This document shows positions 1-9,663 of a DNA stretch of 64,000 nt, piece after piece. The notes beneath the pieces are model-generated. The model saw nothing but the letters and a program-made list of their open reading frames with translations, ran no database searches and had not been told where the DNA came from. The stretch spans positions 248,001 through 312,000 of the forward strand of contig NZ_JAHLYT010000071.1 of NCBI RefSeq assembly GCF_025128095.1. The letters are read 5' to 3'. How positions within the stretch are numbered: the stretch's first letter is position 1; every line of letters begins with the position of its first letter. Source of the stretch: Synechococcus sp. CS-1328 (GTDB lineage: Bacteria; Cyanobacteriota; Cyanobacteriia; PCC-6307; Cyanobiaceae). The translations under genes were made by a program, and so were the position numbers.

Positions 1-1
1 A

Positions 2-838
2 GGGCGCCGGCTGGTGGGTCGGGATCTGGTGCTGGAGCAACACCTGCTGCCCCAGGGGGAGGGTGCCTCGATCGCAGCCTTGCCCCTGGATCCAGGCGGC
101 GCGATTACGGCGATCGCGGTGGGGAACTACGCCAATGACCACCACTACCCAGGCGGTGACTGGCCTCTGGCGCCCAAGAGCTGCCGCTGGGGCGGCCGCT
201 GGAGCGGCACGCCCTTCGCGCTTCCCTACGGCGCCCTGGTCAGCGCGACGGTGAGCAACCTGCTCGCCGCTGACAAGTGCCTCAGCGTCAGCCACATGGC
301 CAACGGCGCCACCCGGCTGCAGCCGCTCGTGCTCAACATCGGCCAGGCCGCCGGACTGGCTGCCGCGCTCTGCCTGCGCCACGGTTGCACGCCAGCCGAG
401 CTGCCGGTCCGGACACTGCAGGAGGCCCTGATTGACGACCACCTCGCTCCCGCCACCCCCGTGCCCCTGTGGGACACCCCCTGGCACCATCCGCAGCGGC
501 GCCAGCGCCAGAAGCAGGTGCTCGATGATCCCTCGCTGCTCTCGGCAACAGGAACCTGGAGCGCCCCTGCCGGCCCGGCGCACGCCGGCCACCAGCCACC
601 AGCCTCACCCCACGAGCGGCTCTGGCAGGGAGAGCTGCGGCTCGATGGCCAGGGGGGTTACCGGCTGCGCGTTTCCGGCCCAACCCCGGCCCAGCCTGGC
701 CGCGACTGGCCCTTGATCACCCTGGAGCCAGACCTGCATCAGTGGCTGCTGCAGCTCGCAGGCCCGCGGTCGGTGCGGCTGATCGCCCATGCCAACCCCT
801 GGGGGCCCTGGCTGCGGGCTTCACGCCTGGCCGACTGA
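2..838 (+). CDS. FAD-dependent oxidoreductase, C-terminal part (5' end outside window)
   Basis: The reading frame is open to the left edge of the window, so only the C-terminal ~278 residues are present. The stretch GRRLVGRDLVLEQHLL resembles the segment of FAD-dependent oxidoreductases of the FAD_oxidored (PF12831-like) group, and the later MANGATRLQPLVLNIGQAAG resembles the C-terminal FAD-binding segment (GxxxAxGxAAG type) of the same group. The substrate cannot be read from this fragment. The last ~150 residues are Pro/Ala-rich and less family-like. The gene converges on the RNase II/R gene and their 3' ends overlap by 18 bp. A GTG at 14 is in frame but is internal, because the family-like sequence continues upstream of it. 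Confidence 0.75.
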   Translation, partial: GRRLVGRDLVLEQHLLPQGEGASIAALPLDPGGAITAIAVGNYANDHHYPGGDWPLAPKSCRWGGRWSGTPFALPYGALVSATVSNLLAADKCLSVSHMANGATRLQPLVLNIGQAAGLAAALCLRHGCTPAELPVRTLQEALIDDHLAPATPVPLWDTPWHHPQRRQRQKQVLDDPSLLSATGTWSAPAGPAHAGHQPPASPHERLWQGELRLDGQGGYRLRVSGPTPAQPGRDWPLITLEPDLHQWLLQLAGPRSVRLIAHANPWGPWLRASRLAD

Positions 839-2788
839 GGCCCGGCCCTGCAGACGCAGCTGATCGCGCAGGGGATCCACCTCGAGCACCCGCAGCAGCA
901 GCGCATCGCCCGGATTGCTGCCTTCGGGGCATTCCGCCACCAGATCCATGGCCAGGTCTTCGACATGCACCAGGGCCAGCCGCTCATGGGGGCGTAACCA
1001 GCGCAGAAACACCCCGGGCCACTGGTCACGCTGATGGGCCGCAAACCACACCTGCTGCCAGTGGCGGTGGTCTTCACGGCTGATCTGAATCCCCTGCTTG
1101 ACCGGATCCTCCAGCTCGCTCAGCAACGCCGCCACGTCCTCCTCCGGCAATGGCGCCTGATCCGACAGGGCGGCCTGCAGCTGGCGCTGCACGAGCAGGT
1201 CGCCGTAGCGGCGGATCGGTGAGGTGGCCTGCGCGTATCCCTCCAGAGCGAGGCTGAAGTGCAGAGCCGGTTGGGTGCCGGTGTGGCTGCGGCTGAGGCA
1301 GCGCTTGATGGCGGCATGGCGCACTGGCCCCGGTGCCAACGCCTCAAGCTCGGCCGTTGACGGCAGCTCAGTCGGAAGTTGGCTGCGGTAGGGAAGTGCC
1401 AGGCCCTCGCGGCGACCGAACTCGGCCACCACCGCCCCCGCCAGGATCATCGCTTCGGCCACCAGCAGCCGCGATGGACCCGGCTCGACGATCTCCAGCA
1501 CCGGCTCGTCACCGGCGGCGCGGATGCGGCCTTCGGGTTGGTCCATCATCAGGGCGCCGTGCTGCTGGCGCCAGCCACGCCGGCGCAGCAGCAGCTGATG
1601 CAGGCAGAGCAGGTCGGCCTCCTGCGGCGGCGCCAGTTCGATCAGGTCGTCGGCGTCGTCGTAGGAGAGGCGATAGGTGGGTTGCACCCAGCTGCGCTGC
1701 AGGCCGAAGTCGGCCACGGCCCCGGCGGCATCGAGCTCCACCCAGAGGCTCCAGGCCGCACAGCGGCGGCCCTGCACCAGGCTGAAGGGCCCGGTGGAAA
1801 GGCACTCGGGAAACATCGGCAGGGTTCCACCGGCCAGGTAGAGGCTGCTGGCACGGCGTCGGGCCTCGAGGTCAAGGGGTGAACCGGCCGGCACCAGCCG
1901 ATCCGGATCGGCCACATGAATCCAGAGGCGCTGCACACCACCCGGCAAGGTCTCGAGCGAGAGGCCGTCGTCGATGTCGCGGGTGTCGACATCGTCGATC
2001 GTCACCATCCGCAGCCCGGTGAGATCCCGCCGATGCTCATCGCCGGGCTGGGGCTGATCCGCCTGGGCGACAAGCTGTTCGGCCTCCGTCAGGAGGTCTT
2101 CGGAGAAGCCGTGCTGCCAGTGGCTGCGGGCAAGCGAGGGCAGGTGATGCGGCTGCCAGAGCCCAAGGTCCACCATCAGGTGGCGGATCGCTCCGGTCTC
2201 GGCAGGGCAGTGGGCCACCTGCAGCGCCTGGCGCAGCTCCAGCGGCAGGGGGTCGGTGCTGTCTCCCCCGGCCCAGAGCATCAGCAGCTCCAGATCGCGG
2301 CGATGCTCGGGATCGAGGGTTGCAGGATCCAGCGGCTGACGCCGCCGCAGGGCCTCATGCCAGTGGCGGCGGCGCTCCAGCACCAGGCGTTCACGCCGCC
2401 GGTCGCGCCGCAGCCGCCGCAGTTCATCCACCGGCCGGGGTTCCACAACCCCGTGCCGCCAGCGGAACAGCAGCTGCTCGCCCTCCAGCCAGAGCCAGCA
2501 GGCGGCGAGCAGGGCGGGGTTGGCCCCATCGCCGAGCAGGGAGACGAAATCCGTGAGTGGCTGGGGCTGCCCGTCTTCCACCAGGAGGTGCCAGGCCTCG
2601 CCCAGCTGCCGCCGGGACGGCAGAGCCTCGGCCACAACGTCGGCGGAGAGCTTCCATGGCGAAGCCCCCAGACCCGCAGGAACATCAGCTCCTGAAGGCA
2701 GGGGGATCAGCAAGGTGATCAGACGCAGCGGCAACTGCTGCGGTCGTGCCAGAAAGCCGGCCACGACCTGAGCTTTGCCAGACTGCAA
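821..2788 (-). CDS. RNase II/RNase R family exoribonuclease (RNB domain)
   Basis: 3'-5' exoribonuclease for mRNA/structured RNA decay. The RNB catalytic domain lies at about residues 256-560 (counted from the TTG at 2788) and carries the acidic metal-binding signature DDVDTRDIDDG at 265-275. A short S1-like C-terminal segment follows at about 590-655. The gene sits directly downstream of rpsR, as in other picocyanobacteria. The start is uncertain: the frame stays open upstream of the TTG, and the encoded sequence PGDLVGLSTDKGPQLALV looks like the true N-terminal fold, but no ATG, GTG or TTG occurs there back to the rpsR stop. The protein may start at a non-canonical codon near 2870-2878. Confidence 0.88.
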   Translation of the reverse strand: MQSGKAQVVAGFLARPQQLPLRLITLLIPLPSGADVPAGLGASPWKLSADVVAEALPSRRQLGEAWHLLVEDGQPQPLTDFVSLLGDGANPALLAACWLWLEGEQLLFRWRHGVVEPRPVDELRRLRRDRRRERLVLERRRHWHEALRRRQPLDPATLDPEHRRDLELLMLWAGGDSTDPLPLELRQALQVAHCPAETGAIRHLMVDLGLWQPHHLPSLARSHWQHGFSEDLLTEAEQLVAQADQPQPGDEHRRDLTGLRMVTIDDVDTRDIDDGLSLETLPGGVQRLWIHVADPDRLVPAGSPLDLEARRRASSLYLAGGTLPMFPECLSTGPFSLVQGRRCAAWSLWVELDAAGAVADFGLQRSWVQPTYRLSYDDADDLIELAPPQEADLLCLHQLLLRRRGWRQQHGALMMDQPEGRIRAAGDEPVLEIVEPGPSRLLVAEAMILAGAVVAEFGRREGLALPYRSQLPTELPSTAELEALAPGPVRHAAIKRCLSRSHTGTQPALHFSLALEGYAQATSPIRRYGDLLVQRQLQAALSDQAPLPEEDVAALLSELEDPVKQGIQISREDHRHWQQVWFAAHQRDQWPGVFLRWLRPHERLALVHVEDLAMDLVAECPEGSNPGDALLLRVLEVDPLRDQLRLQGRASVGQA

Positions 2789-2874
2789 ACCTCGAACAAG
2801 GGCCAGCTGGGGCCCCTTGTCCGTGCTCAGTCCGACCAGATCGCCGGGTTGGAGGGTCCGGGAAGCCAGAGGGA

Positions 2875-3096
2875 TCAGCCCTCGGGATTCACAAAGGGAA
2901 GCAGGGCCACGATGCGGGCACGCTTGACGGCGTTGGTGAGATCGCGCTGCTGCTTGGCAGTGAGGCCCGTCAGACGGCGGGGCAGGATCTTGCCACGCTC
3001 AGTGATGAACTTCTTGAGCAGATCGACATCCTTGTAGTCGATCGGGTCACCCGGCTTGATCGGGGAAAGGCGCTTCTTGAAAAAGGAACTGGCCAT
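2875..3096 (-). CDS. rpsR: 30S ribosomal protein S18
   Basis: Small-subunit ribosomal protein that packs with S6 on the platform of the 30S subunit. The 73 residues beginning [20 protein letters not shown] and containing [20 protein letters not shown] are typical bacterial S18 and end PFVNPEG. The ATG at 3096 was chosen because the family begins there; a longer in-frame extension to 3177 is not family-like. The gene follows rpmG on the same strand, the usual cyanobacterial rpmG-rpsR pair, and the RNase II/R frame begins at or near its stop codon. Confidence 0.97.
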   Translation of the reverse strand: MASSFFKKRLSPIKPGDPIDYKDVDLLKKFITERGKILPRRLTGLTAKQQRDLTNAVKRARIVALLPFVNPEG

Positions 3097-3219
3097 CGAA
3101 AAGAAAGAGAAGACGAGAGAACTGCGGCTGCAACGGCAACCCTGAGCTCCAGCCCGCAGGCAGGAGCGGCATGGCAAATCAGGATGGGGCGGAACCAGGG
3201 CGCTGATTCCGCCCGGAGC

Positions 3220-3414
3220 TCACTTGATTTCCTTGTGGTTGGTGGAGGTGTTGCAGTGGGGGCAGAACTTCTTCAGCTCCAGCCGTTCGGTGGTGTTGCG
3301 GCGGTTCTTCTGGGTGGTGTAGCGGGACACACCAGGAGAGCGCTTGGCGGGGTTGGACCGGCATTCGGTGCACTCGAGAGTGATCACGATCCGGACGCCC
3401 TTGTTTTTGGCCAT
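3220..3414 (-). CDS. rpmG: 50S ribosomal protein L33
   Basis: Large-subunit ribosomal protein of 64 residues, a full-length L33. It has the sequence [18 protein letters not shown] followed later by [15 protein letters not shown], so it is a cysteine-bearing (C+) form with two CxxC pairs that could bind zinc. It lies 123 bp upstream of rpsR on the same strand and is probably co-transcribed with it. It is divergent from pheT across a 112-bp spacer that should hold both promoters. Confidence 0.97.
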   Translation of the reverse strand: MAKNKGVRIVITLECTECRSNPAKRSPGVSRYTTQKNRRNTTERLELKKFCPHCNTSTNHKEIK

Positions 3415-3526
3415 AAAGGACGTTGCGCCGCGTGTGCGATGCGAAGTGACAAACGAAGACTTTACCGCGTGATGGTTCCCTACCCCTCCGCTCCCTAGGA
3501 TCGACGGCCGTTGATGGACTGGGTGG

Positions 3527-5962
3527 ATGCGGGTCTCGCTCCAGTGGTTGAAGGAGCTCGTGACCTGCGAGCCGGACGATCTGCAGCCGCAGATCCTGGC
3601 CGAGCGGCTGTCGGTGGCCGGGTTCGAAGTCGAGGAGATTCATGACCTGGCGGCCCAGGCCACTGGGGTGGTGGTGGGGCTCGTGGCCGATCGCCAGCCC
3701 CATCCGGATGCCACCAAACTGAGCGTCTGCCAGGTTGATGTCGGCAGCGCTGAACCGCTGCAGATTGTCTGCGGTGCCGCCAATGTCAGAGCCGGAATCC
3801 ACGTGCCGGTGGCCCTGGTGGGAACCACCCTGCCAGCGGTGGATCTGACGATCAAGCCGGCCGAACTGCGGGGTGTGGCCAGCAGCGGCATGATCTGCTC
3901 CCTGCGGGAACTCGGCTTGGCCGACGCCAGCGATGGGATCGCCGTTCTGGATGATCTGCTCACGTCCGTGCCCCTGCCGGGCCAACCGGTGGGGCCCCAT
4001 CTGGGCCTCGACGATCAGGTGCTGGAGCTGGCGATCACGGCCAACCGGCCGGATGGTCTGTCGATGCAGGGCATTGCCCGTGAGGTGGCGGCTCTGTTAG
4101 AGGCCTCCACCAGCCTGCCCCCAGCCGCGCCGGCGATCGAGGCCGCACCGCTTGCGGTGGATTCAGCTTCAACAACGGCGATCGAATCCGGAGGACTGTT
4201 CAGCGTCACAGCCCTGAAGGGCGTGCGAGTAGCACCCTCACCGCAGTGGCTGCAGCAGCGTCTGGAGCGCGCCGGCATTCGACCGATCAACACCGTGGTG
4301 GATATCACCAATCTGGTGATGCTCGAAACCGGTCAACCCCTGCACGCCTTCGACAGCGAGCGCCTGGCGAACAAGACCGCTGGCCAGGCCGAGCCGGCAG
4401 CCCTGGGGTTGCGGCAGGCCCGCAGCGGGGAGTCGTTCACCAGCCTCGATGGCGAGTCGCGGACCCTGGATGAGGAAGCCCTGGTGGTCACCTACGCCGA
4501 TCAGGCGATTGCCCTGGCCGGCGTGATCGGCGGCCTTGAGGAGGCGGTGCAGAACGACACCACCTCCCTGTGGCTGGAAGCCGCCGTGTTTGCGCCCCAG
4601 GCTGTGCGGCGGTCGGCCCGCAGCCAGGGTCTGCGCACCGAGGCCAGCCTGCGCTTTGAGAAGGGTCTGCCACGGGAAGCCACCCTGGCGGCGGCGGATC
4701 GGGCCGTGCAGCTGCTGATTGAGCTGGCCGGCGCCGAACTGGAGGGCCGTTGGCTGCATCAGCGGCCCCAGGAGCCGGTTCAGCCCCTGGCGCTGCGCCG
4801 CGATGCCCTGCACAACCTGCTCGGGCCGGTGGTGGTGGACGGCGAGGAAGAGGATCTCGAGGAGGGGCGCATCGCGGCCACCCTCACGGCCCTGGGTTGC
4901 GTGGTGACGGATACCGACGATGGCTGGAGTGTGGTCGTCCCCCCCTCGCGCCGCATGGACCTGCAACGGGAAGTGGATCTGATCGAGGAGGTGGCCCGCC
5001 TGGTGGGCTACGACCAGTTCGCCTGCCATCTGCCCGACCCCCTGCTCCCCGGCGGTCTCGAACCTGCCCAGCTGGCCGAGCGCCGGCTGCGCTGCGCCCT
5101 CTGCGCCGCTGGTCTGCAGGAAACCTGCAGCCTCTCGCTGGTGCCCCAGGCTGCCGGGCGACTGCCGCTGGCCAACCCGCTGCTGGCGGATTACGGCCAT
5201 CTGCGCGACAACCTGCACGAGGAATTGCTCCAGGCTGCCCGCCGCAATCTTCAGGCCTCCCAAAGCGGTTTCTGGGCCTTCGAGATCGGTCAGGTCTTTG
5301 ATGCCGATGGCGTCGAGCGGCAGCAGCTGGTGGGGGTGCTGGCCGGCGAACGCCGCGCCGAGCGCTGGACCAGCATCGGCAAACCCCAGCCGCCTGGCTA
5401 CTTCCAAGCCCGGGGCGTGTTGCAGGCGGCGCTGCAGACCCTGAAGCTGCCCGTGGAGGATCGCCCGCTCAGCGATCAACCTCTGCTGCATCCCGGTCGC
5501 GCCGCCACGGTGCTGGTCGAGGGCCGCCCGGCCGGCTGGTTCGGCCAGCTGCATCCCGAGCAGGCCGACCAACACGACCTGCCCGAGGCCACCTACCTGT
5601 TCACCCTGGCCCTGGAGCCGCTGCTCAGCGCCGCCACCCGCCGCAACCGCTGGCAACCCGCCTTCGCTGCCTTCGCCACTGTGCCGGCCTCCGAGCGGGA
5701 TCTGGCCCTGGTGGTGCCCCAGGCCACCCGGGCGGCCGACCTGCTCAGCACCATTCGCAAGGCGGGCAAGCCCCTGCTGGAGCAGGCGGAGCTGGTGGAT
5801 CGCTACGAGGGCACGCAGCTGGGAGACGGCCAGTGCAGCCAGGCCTTCCGGCTGCGCTACCGCGATCCGAAGCGCACCCTCACCGACGATCAGGTGGATG
5901 CGGCCCAGGCGAAGATCCGTGCGGCCCTCGAAAAGCAGTTCGGTGCCCAGCTGCGCAGCTGA
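3527..5962 (+). CDS. pheT: Phenylalanine--tRNA ligase beta subunit
   Basis: Beta subunit of the alpha2beta2 PheRS, which charges tRNA-Phe in the cytoplasm. At 811 residues it is full length. It starts [19 protein letters not shown], followed by an EMAP/OB-type tRNA-binding domain (about 40-160, with [21 protein letters not shown]), the B3/B4 region (about 220-400, with the editing-domain-like [20 protein letters not shown]), the B5 domain, the pseudo-catalytic core, and a C-terminal FDX-ACB anticodon-binding domain (about 715-811, [16 protein letters not shown]). pheS is not adjacent, as usual in cyanobacteria. The gene converges on the RlmD-type methyltransferase gene. Confidence 0.97.
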   Translation: MRVSLQWLKELVTCEPDDLQPQILAERLSVAGFEVEEIHDLAAQATGVVVGLVADRQPHPDATKLSVCQVDVGSAEPLQIVCGAANVRAGIHVPVALVGTTLPAVDLTIKPAELRGVASSGMICSLRELGLADASDGIAVLDDLLTSVPLPGQPVGPHLGLDDQVLELAITANRPDGLSMQGIAREVAALLEASTSLPPAAPAIEAAPLAVDSASTTAIESGGLFSVTALKGVRVAPSPQWLQQRLERAGIRPINTVVDITNLVMLETGQPLHAFDSERLANKTAGQAEPAALGLRQARSGESFTSLDGESRTLDEEALVVTYADQAIALAGVIGGLEEAVQNDTTSLWLEAAVFAPQAVRRSARSQGLRTEASLRFEKGLPREATLAAADRAVQLLIELAGAELEGRWLHQRPQEPVQPLALRRDALHNLLGPVVVDGEEEDLEEGRIAATLTALGCVVTDTDDGWSVVVPPSRRMDLQREVDLIEEVARLVGYDQFACHLPDPLLPGGLEPAQLAERRLRCALCAAGLQETCSLSLVPQAAGRLPLANPLLADYGHLRDNLHEELLQAARRNLQASQSGFWAFEIGQVFDADGVERQQLVGVLAGERRAERWTSIGKPQPPGYFQARGVLQAALQTLKLPVEDRPLSDQPLLHPGRAATVLVEGRPAGWFGQLHPEQADQHDLPEATYLFTLALEPLLSAATRRNRWQPAFAAFATVPASERDLALVVPQATRAADLLSTIRKAGKPLLEQAELVDRYEGTQLGDGQCSQAFRLRYRDPKRTLTDDQVDAAQAKIRAALEKQFGAQLRS

Positions 5963-5993
5963 GCCTGCGTTCACCGCCTGGGCATCGCTGAGC

Positions 5994-7517
5994 TCATGGG
6001 CACCGCTCCAGCACCACCAGGGTCTCGACGTGGCTGGTGTTGGGGAAAAAATCGAGGGGCTGCACGCTCACCAGCCGGAACCTTGCAGCTTCCGGCTCGG
6101 CCATAGCCTCAGCATCGGCACTGGCCTCACCTTCGGAATGGGACTCTGCCTCAACCTCGCCGGATGGATCCGGTTGGGGAGCCGGACCGGTGCCGCAGAG
6201 CCGACCCAGATCCCGGGCCAGGGTGCCTGGGTCGCAGCTGAGATAGAGCAGCAGCGGTGGCGGTGCGTTCAGGATGGCCTCCAGCACCGGCGGCTCCAGG
6301 CCCTTGCGGGGCGGATCGAGCAACAGGGCGTCAGCGCCGGGAAGGGAATGGGTCAGGGCCTCGGCCACATCGGAGTTGTTGAAGCGCGCCAAGGCACTCA
6401 GCCCGTTGGATTCAGCGTTGCGGCGGGCCAGTTGCACCGAAGCCAGGTGAGCCTCGATGCCCTCGACCCGATAGCCGGCGGCCGCGATCGGAAGGGTGTA
6501 GGTGCCGATGCCGCAGTAGGCGTCGATCACGGAGCGGCTCGTGCCAGCGGCTTTCAGGGCAGCCAGAAGCAGGGGCACGACCCGCTCAGCCTGCACCGTG
6601 TTCACTTGAAAGAAGGTGTCGGCGGCAATGCGGTAGCGCAGGCCAGCAAAGCGTTCCTCCAGCCAGTCCCGCCCGCAAAGCGTGCGGGTCTCACTGCCCA
6701 TCAGCTTGTTGTTGGGCTCCGGCTGGAGATTGAGCGACACCCCCACCACCTCGGGCCAGCGATCCATCCAGCTGCTCGCCAGCGCATCAAGGCCCGGCAG
6801 GTTGTCGTTGCTGGCGATCAGGGTGATCAGCACGTCGCCGGTGTGGTGGCCCACCCGCAGAGCCAGATGGCGAAGCCCGCCGCCACTGCGGCCATGGCGA
6901 TCCACCGGCCAGGCGGCTTCTTCCAGATCCTCCTTCAACGGTTCGATCAGCCGATCCAGTCGGGCATCCAGCACCGGACAGTGGTTCATGTTGACGATCT
7001 GATGGGAGCCGCGCCGGTAGAAACCGGCCCGCAGCCGCAGTTCGTCGGTGAGCTCCAACGGAATCACGGCGCGGTTGCGGTAACCGAGCGGTGACTCGGC
7101 TGCCAGCAAGGGCAAGGGCGGCATCTCCGTTCCACCGAGGCGCCGCAGTACTTGCCCCACCATCCCCTGCTTCCAGGAGACCTGGGCAGCATCACTGCAA
7201 TGCTGCAGGCTGCAGCCGCCGCAATTGTCCGAGAGGATGCAGGGGGGCTGACGCCGATCGGGGGACGGGCGTTCGATCCCCTTGAGTTCGGCCACTAGGT
7301 GGCGTCGGGCCTGGTGCACCACCCGCACCCGGACAAGCTCGCCGGGCAGAGCGTCGGCCACGAAGACCACCTGATCGCCCACACGGCCCACGCCCTGGCC
7401 ATCGCGGCCCAGATCGGCAATCTCCACCGAGAGCAGAGACCCCACTGCCACGCGGGCCTCAGTCTGATGGTCCCTGGATTTCGACACGGGCGGGAGGCAG
7501 ACACTGGCCTTGATCAT
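5994..7517 (-). CDS. rlmD: 23S rRNA (uracil-C5)-methyltransferase, RlmD/RumA type
   Basis: SAM-dependent enzyme that methylates C5 of a uridine in 23S rRNA. It has a TRAM domain (about 25-80), iron-sulfur cysteines in CILSDNCGGCSLQHC (about 92-106), the SAM motif VIDAYCGIGTYTLPIA, the DPPRKGLEPPVL motif, and the catalytic-cysteine motif LLYLSCDPGTLARDLG. Between this last motif and the C-terminal strand there is an acidic low-complexity insert rich in Glu, Ala and Ser of about 35 residues (near 6080-6190), which is not part of the usual fold. RlmC/RlmD or TrmA-like specificity cannot be separated from sequence alone. It is transcribed divergently from apcD. Confidence 0.92.
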   Translation of the reverse strand: MIKASVCLPPVSKSRDHQTEARVAVGSLLSVEIADLGRDGQGVGRVGDQVVFVADALPGELVRVRVVHQARRHLVAELKGIERPSPDRRQPPCILSDNCGGCSLQHCSDAAQVSWKQGMVGQVLRRLGGTEMPPLPLLAAESPLGYRNRAVIPLELTDELRLRAGFYRRGSHQIVNMNHCPVLDARLDRLIEPLKEDLEEAAWPVDRHGRSGGGLRHLALRVGHHTGDVLITLIASNDNLPGLDALASSWMDRWPEVVGVSLNLQPEPNNKLMGSETRTLCGRDWLEERFAGLRYRIAADTFFQVNTVQAERVVPLLLAALKAAGTSRSVIDAYCGIGTYTLPIAAAGYRVEGIEAHLASVQLARRNAESNGLSALARFNNSDVAEALTHSLPGADALLLDPPRKGLEPPVLEAILNAPPPLLLYLSCDPGTLARDLGRLCGTGPAPQPDPSGEVEAESHSEGEASADAEAMAEPEAARFRLVSVQPLDFFPNTSHVETLVVLERCP

Positions 7518-7666
7518 CGGCCCTTAGCCACGCGGCCTTGGTGAGGGGCGGAACCAAACAGCGCCCCCTCGATCGGGGTGGATGCAAAGGGGCGTAACAC
7601 GTTCGGCTCAGGAGGCGTTCCAGAGGCGAGATCTCGATAAGGTGGTGCGTGCACGTGGCAGCAGAA

Positions 7667-8161
7667 ATGAGCGTCGTTCGGGATCTGATCCTCCAGGCCG
7701 ATGATCAGCTTCGTTATCCCACGGGCGGCGAGCTGCGCTCGATGGTGGACTTCCTCACCGGTGGCAGCCAGCGCCTGTCGATCGTGAAGGTGCTCACCGA
7801 CAACGAGAAAAAGATCATCGATGAGGCAGCCAAGCAGCTGTTCTCCCGCAAGCCCGACTACGTGGCCCCAGGCGGCAACGCCTACGGCCAGAAGCAGCGA
7901 GCCCAGTGCCTGAGGGATTACGGCTGGTATCTCAGGCTGGTCACCTATGGCGTTCTGGCCGGCAGCACCGAGCAGATCCAGAAGATCGGTCTGGAGGGCG
8001 CCCGCGAGATGTACAACAGCCTTGGGGTTCCCATGCCGGGCATGGTCGAAGCCATGCGCACGCTCCGGGAAGCCGCCCTGTCGCTGTTGAGCACCGAGCA
8101 GGCCGCCACCGCCGGTCCCTACTTCGACTTCCTGATCCAGGGCATGCAGACCACCACCTGA
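7667..8161 (+). CDS. apcD: Allophycocyanin alpha-B subunit (ApcD)
   Basis: Minor terminal-emitter phycobiliprotein of the phycobilisome core, which passes energy towards photosystem I/II. The 164 residues start [20 protein letters not shown]. The phycocyanobilin-binding Cys81 lies in [13 protein letters not shown], and Asn71 is in the conserved [10 protein letters not shown] segment. The pattern fits ApcD better than ApcA or ApcF. The ATG at 7667 was preferred to an in-frame GTG at 7649 because the family begins MSxV. The gene is monocistronic, divergent from rlmD, and followed by a clear intrinsic terminator. Confidence 0.96.
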   Translation: MSVVRDLILQADDQLRYPTGGELRSMVDFLTGGSQRLSIVKVLTDNEKKIIDEAAKQLFSRKPDYVAPGGNAYGQKQRAQCLRDYGWYLRLVTYGVLAGSTEQIQKIGLEGAREMYNSLGVPMPGMVEAMRTLREAALSLLSTEQAATAGPYFDFLIQGMQTTT

Positions 8162-8200
8162 ACCAGCAGCAGGGCCCAACTCAACTTCTGCACCACCTTG

Positions 8201-8227
8201 GCCGCGTCCCTTCGGGCGCGGCTTTTT
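8201..8227 (+). terminator. Intrinsic terminator of apcD
   Basis: A GCCGCG/CGCGGC stem (8201-8206 with 8217-8222) continues into a CCC/GGG inner stem with a TTC loop and one bulged T, and is followed directly by five T at 8223-8227. It lies 40 bp after the apcD stop. This is a classical rho-independent terminator and indicates a monocistronic apcD transcript. Confidence 0.85.
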
Positions 8228-8934
8228 GATGGCTGACCGATCGAGCCCGGTCAGCAGCCGTCACCCTGAGTGCCGGTGCTCGCCACGGCATGACATCCAC
8301 CCAAGGCCGCTCGAGCGTGGGGGCAGGGCAGCTTCCCAGGATCAGCCCCGCAGAGCTCACCAGGAGGCGATCCACGGGAGAGCAATCCAGTCGTGGTCAT
8401 CTCGGATGGGTCGCAGCCCAAGTCTGAAAAGTGGACCAGTCTGAGACTACTGCGCTCGTCCTGCTGTCGCTTGTTGTCTGCATGGCGCTGTCGCTTGCGT
8501 GCCGCCGACGACACCTGCATGACGCTGGCTCCCGTTGGGCGTGCCAACAATATTTGCTGTGTGATGCAATGCGACGGCCGGCGGATCCGAGCAGTCGCCA
8601 CGGGCGTGATCCTGCACGTTTGGCAATCCCAGGCCGCGCACCCAGGGCTTGCGGAAATCCTCAGGAGCAGCTCTTTGCAGAGGAACAGCCATTTGCATAG
8701 ATCCAGGACGAGACACAGCCTCAGACCCATAAGCGGTCTAATTCGAGATAATCAAGATAGTGGTTGGCTTGTTGTTGGCCGGCCTCGCACGGATGTCCGG
8801 AATCGCCGGGTCCTGCGCGACTCCTTGTTCCGTCGACCCTGTCCTGAAAAGGGGGGATTCAATCATCAGCCTGCAATCCATCGACTGAGCCAATGCTGTG
8901 CCGATGCCGTTCGGCCGAGCGCCAGTCGAGTCGT

Positions 8935-8992
8935 CCAGATCTGTTCGCCCAGATCTGCTTGCGTACCTGCTTCGTAAGCAGGTACGCAAGCA
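8935..8992. repeat. 14-bp direct repeat leading into a 17-bp perfect inverted repeat
   Basis: CCAGATCTGTTCGC at 8935-8948 is repeated as CCAGATCTGCTTGC at 8949-8962. The second copy runs into a perfect hairpin: the arm TGCTTGCGTACCTGCTT (8956-8972) pairs with 8976-8992 across a CGT loop. There is no T-run on either side, so it is not an ordinary terminator. It could be an element end, a recombination site or a structured RNA. Confidence 0.75.
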
Positions 8993-9611
8993 CCCAGAAC
9001 ACTGATGCTGAAAGGGCTCTGGAGTACCCCACCATGGCTTGGACACGCACCCATTCCTCGACTGGACAAAAGGTGATGCTGGGGCCAGGGTCGCTCTGCC
9101 CAGAGGATGCCTGCAGGCCTTCCTCCAAGCATCGGCGTCACCAGATCCTGAACTTCAGGCCAGCGGGCCAAGTCAGTTCCGCAGCAACGCTGAGGTTTCG
9201 GACAACTCCGCCACAATGTTCCGTGGAGACGGCAGCTGGATTTCACGAATTTTTGCAATGTAGTGATCAAGGCTGGTCGATGATGTCCACAAGAAGAATT
9301 GCAAGCGAATCCATTCCTTACGTCTCAGCCAAGCAACTCTTCAGCCAAAAGAGGAAGAATCTCCGTGAACCGTCCAGTCATTGTGAAGTCGTGCTCAACG
9401 AGCATCGCTTGATCACGGTCTTACACTGCACTGATGAGACTATAATCGAGTCTTGTAGCGCGGCCAAAAAAAGAAGAGTGAGACTCCTGCATCGCATCAG
9501 AGTCCCATCAGTAGTCTTATTCAGCTTCTCGGATGCGATGAGCGAGCAGTGCCTGCGACGCGCTTGATCGAACGCCAGTGAATGGTCGGCGCCAATGGTC
9601 GAAGTCGGCTG

Positions 9612-9663
9612 CAACGATCAGCTTCAACGATCAGCTTCAACGATCAGCGTCAATGGTCGGCGT
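9612..9663. repeat. 13-bp tandem repeat, four units
   Basis: Units CAACGATCAGCTT (9612-9624), CAACGATCAGCTT (9625-9637), CAACGATCAGCGT (9638-9650) and CAATGGTCGGCGT (9651-9663) stand in tandem. More diverged copies of the same words (AATGGTCGGCG) flank them from about 9580. No gene ends here now, unlike the other tandem repeats of this window. Confidence 0.85.

Noticed and set aside
4238-5974. 578-codon minus-strand frame opposite pheT
   Set aside because: It is an antisense shadow of pheT caused by high-GC codon bias; no recognisable motifs.
8251-8730. 159-codon minus-strand open frame in the spacer
   Set aside because: No family resemblance; overlapped by open frames on the other strand of similar length and quality.
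8893-9567. 224-codon plus-strand open frame in the spacer as a gene
   Set aside because: It is the longest frame there, but its product has no domain-like pattern, is rich in Arg, Ser and Cys, runs across the perfect hairpin and has no ribosome-binding site; high GC makes such frames common.
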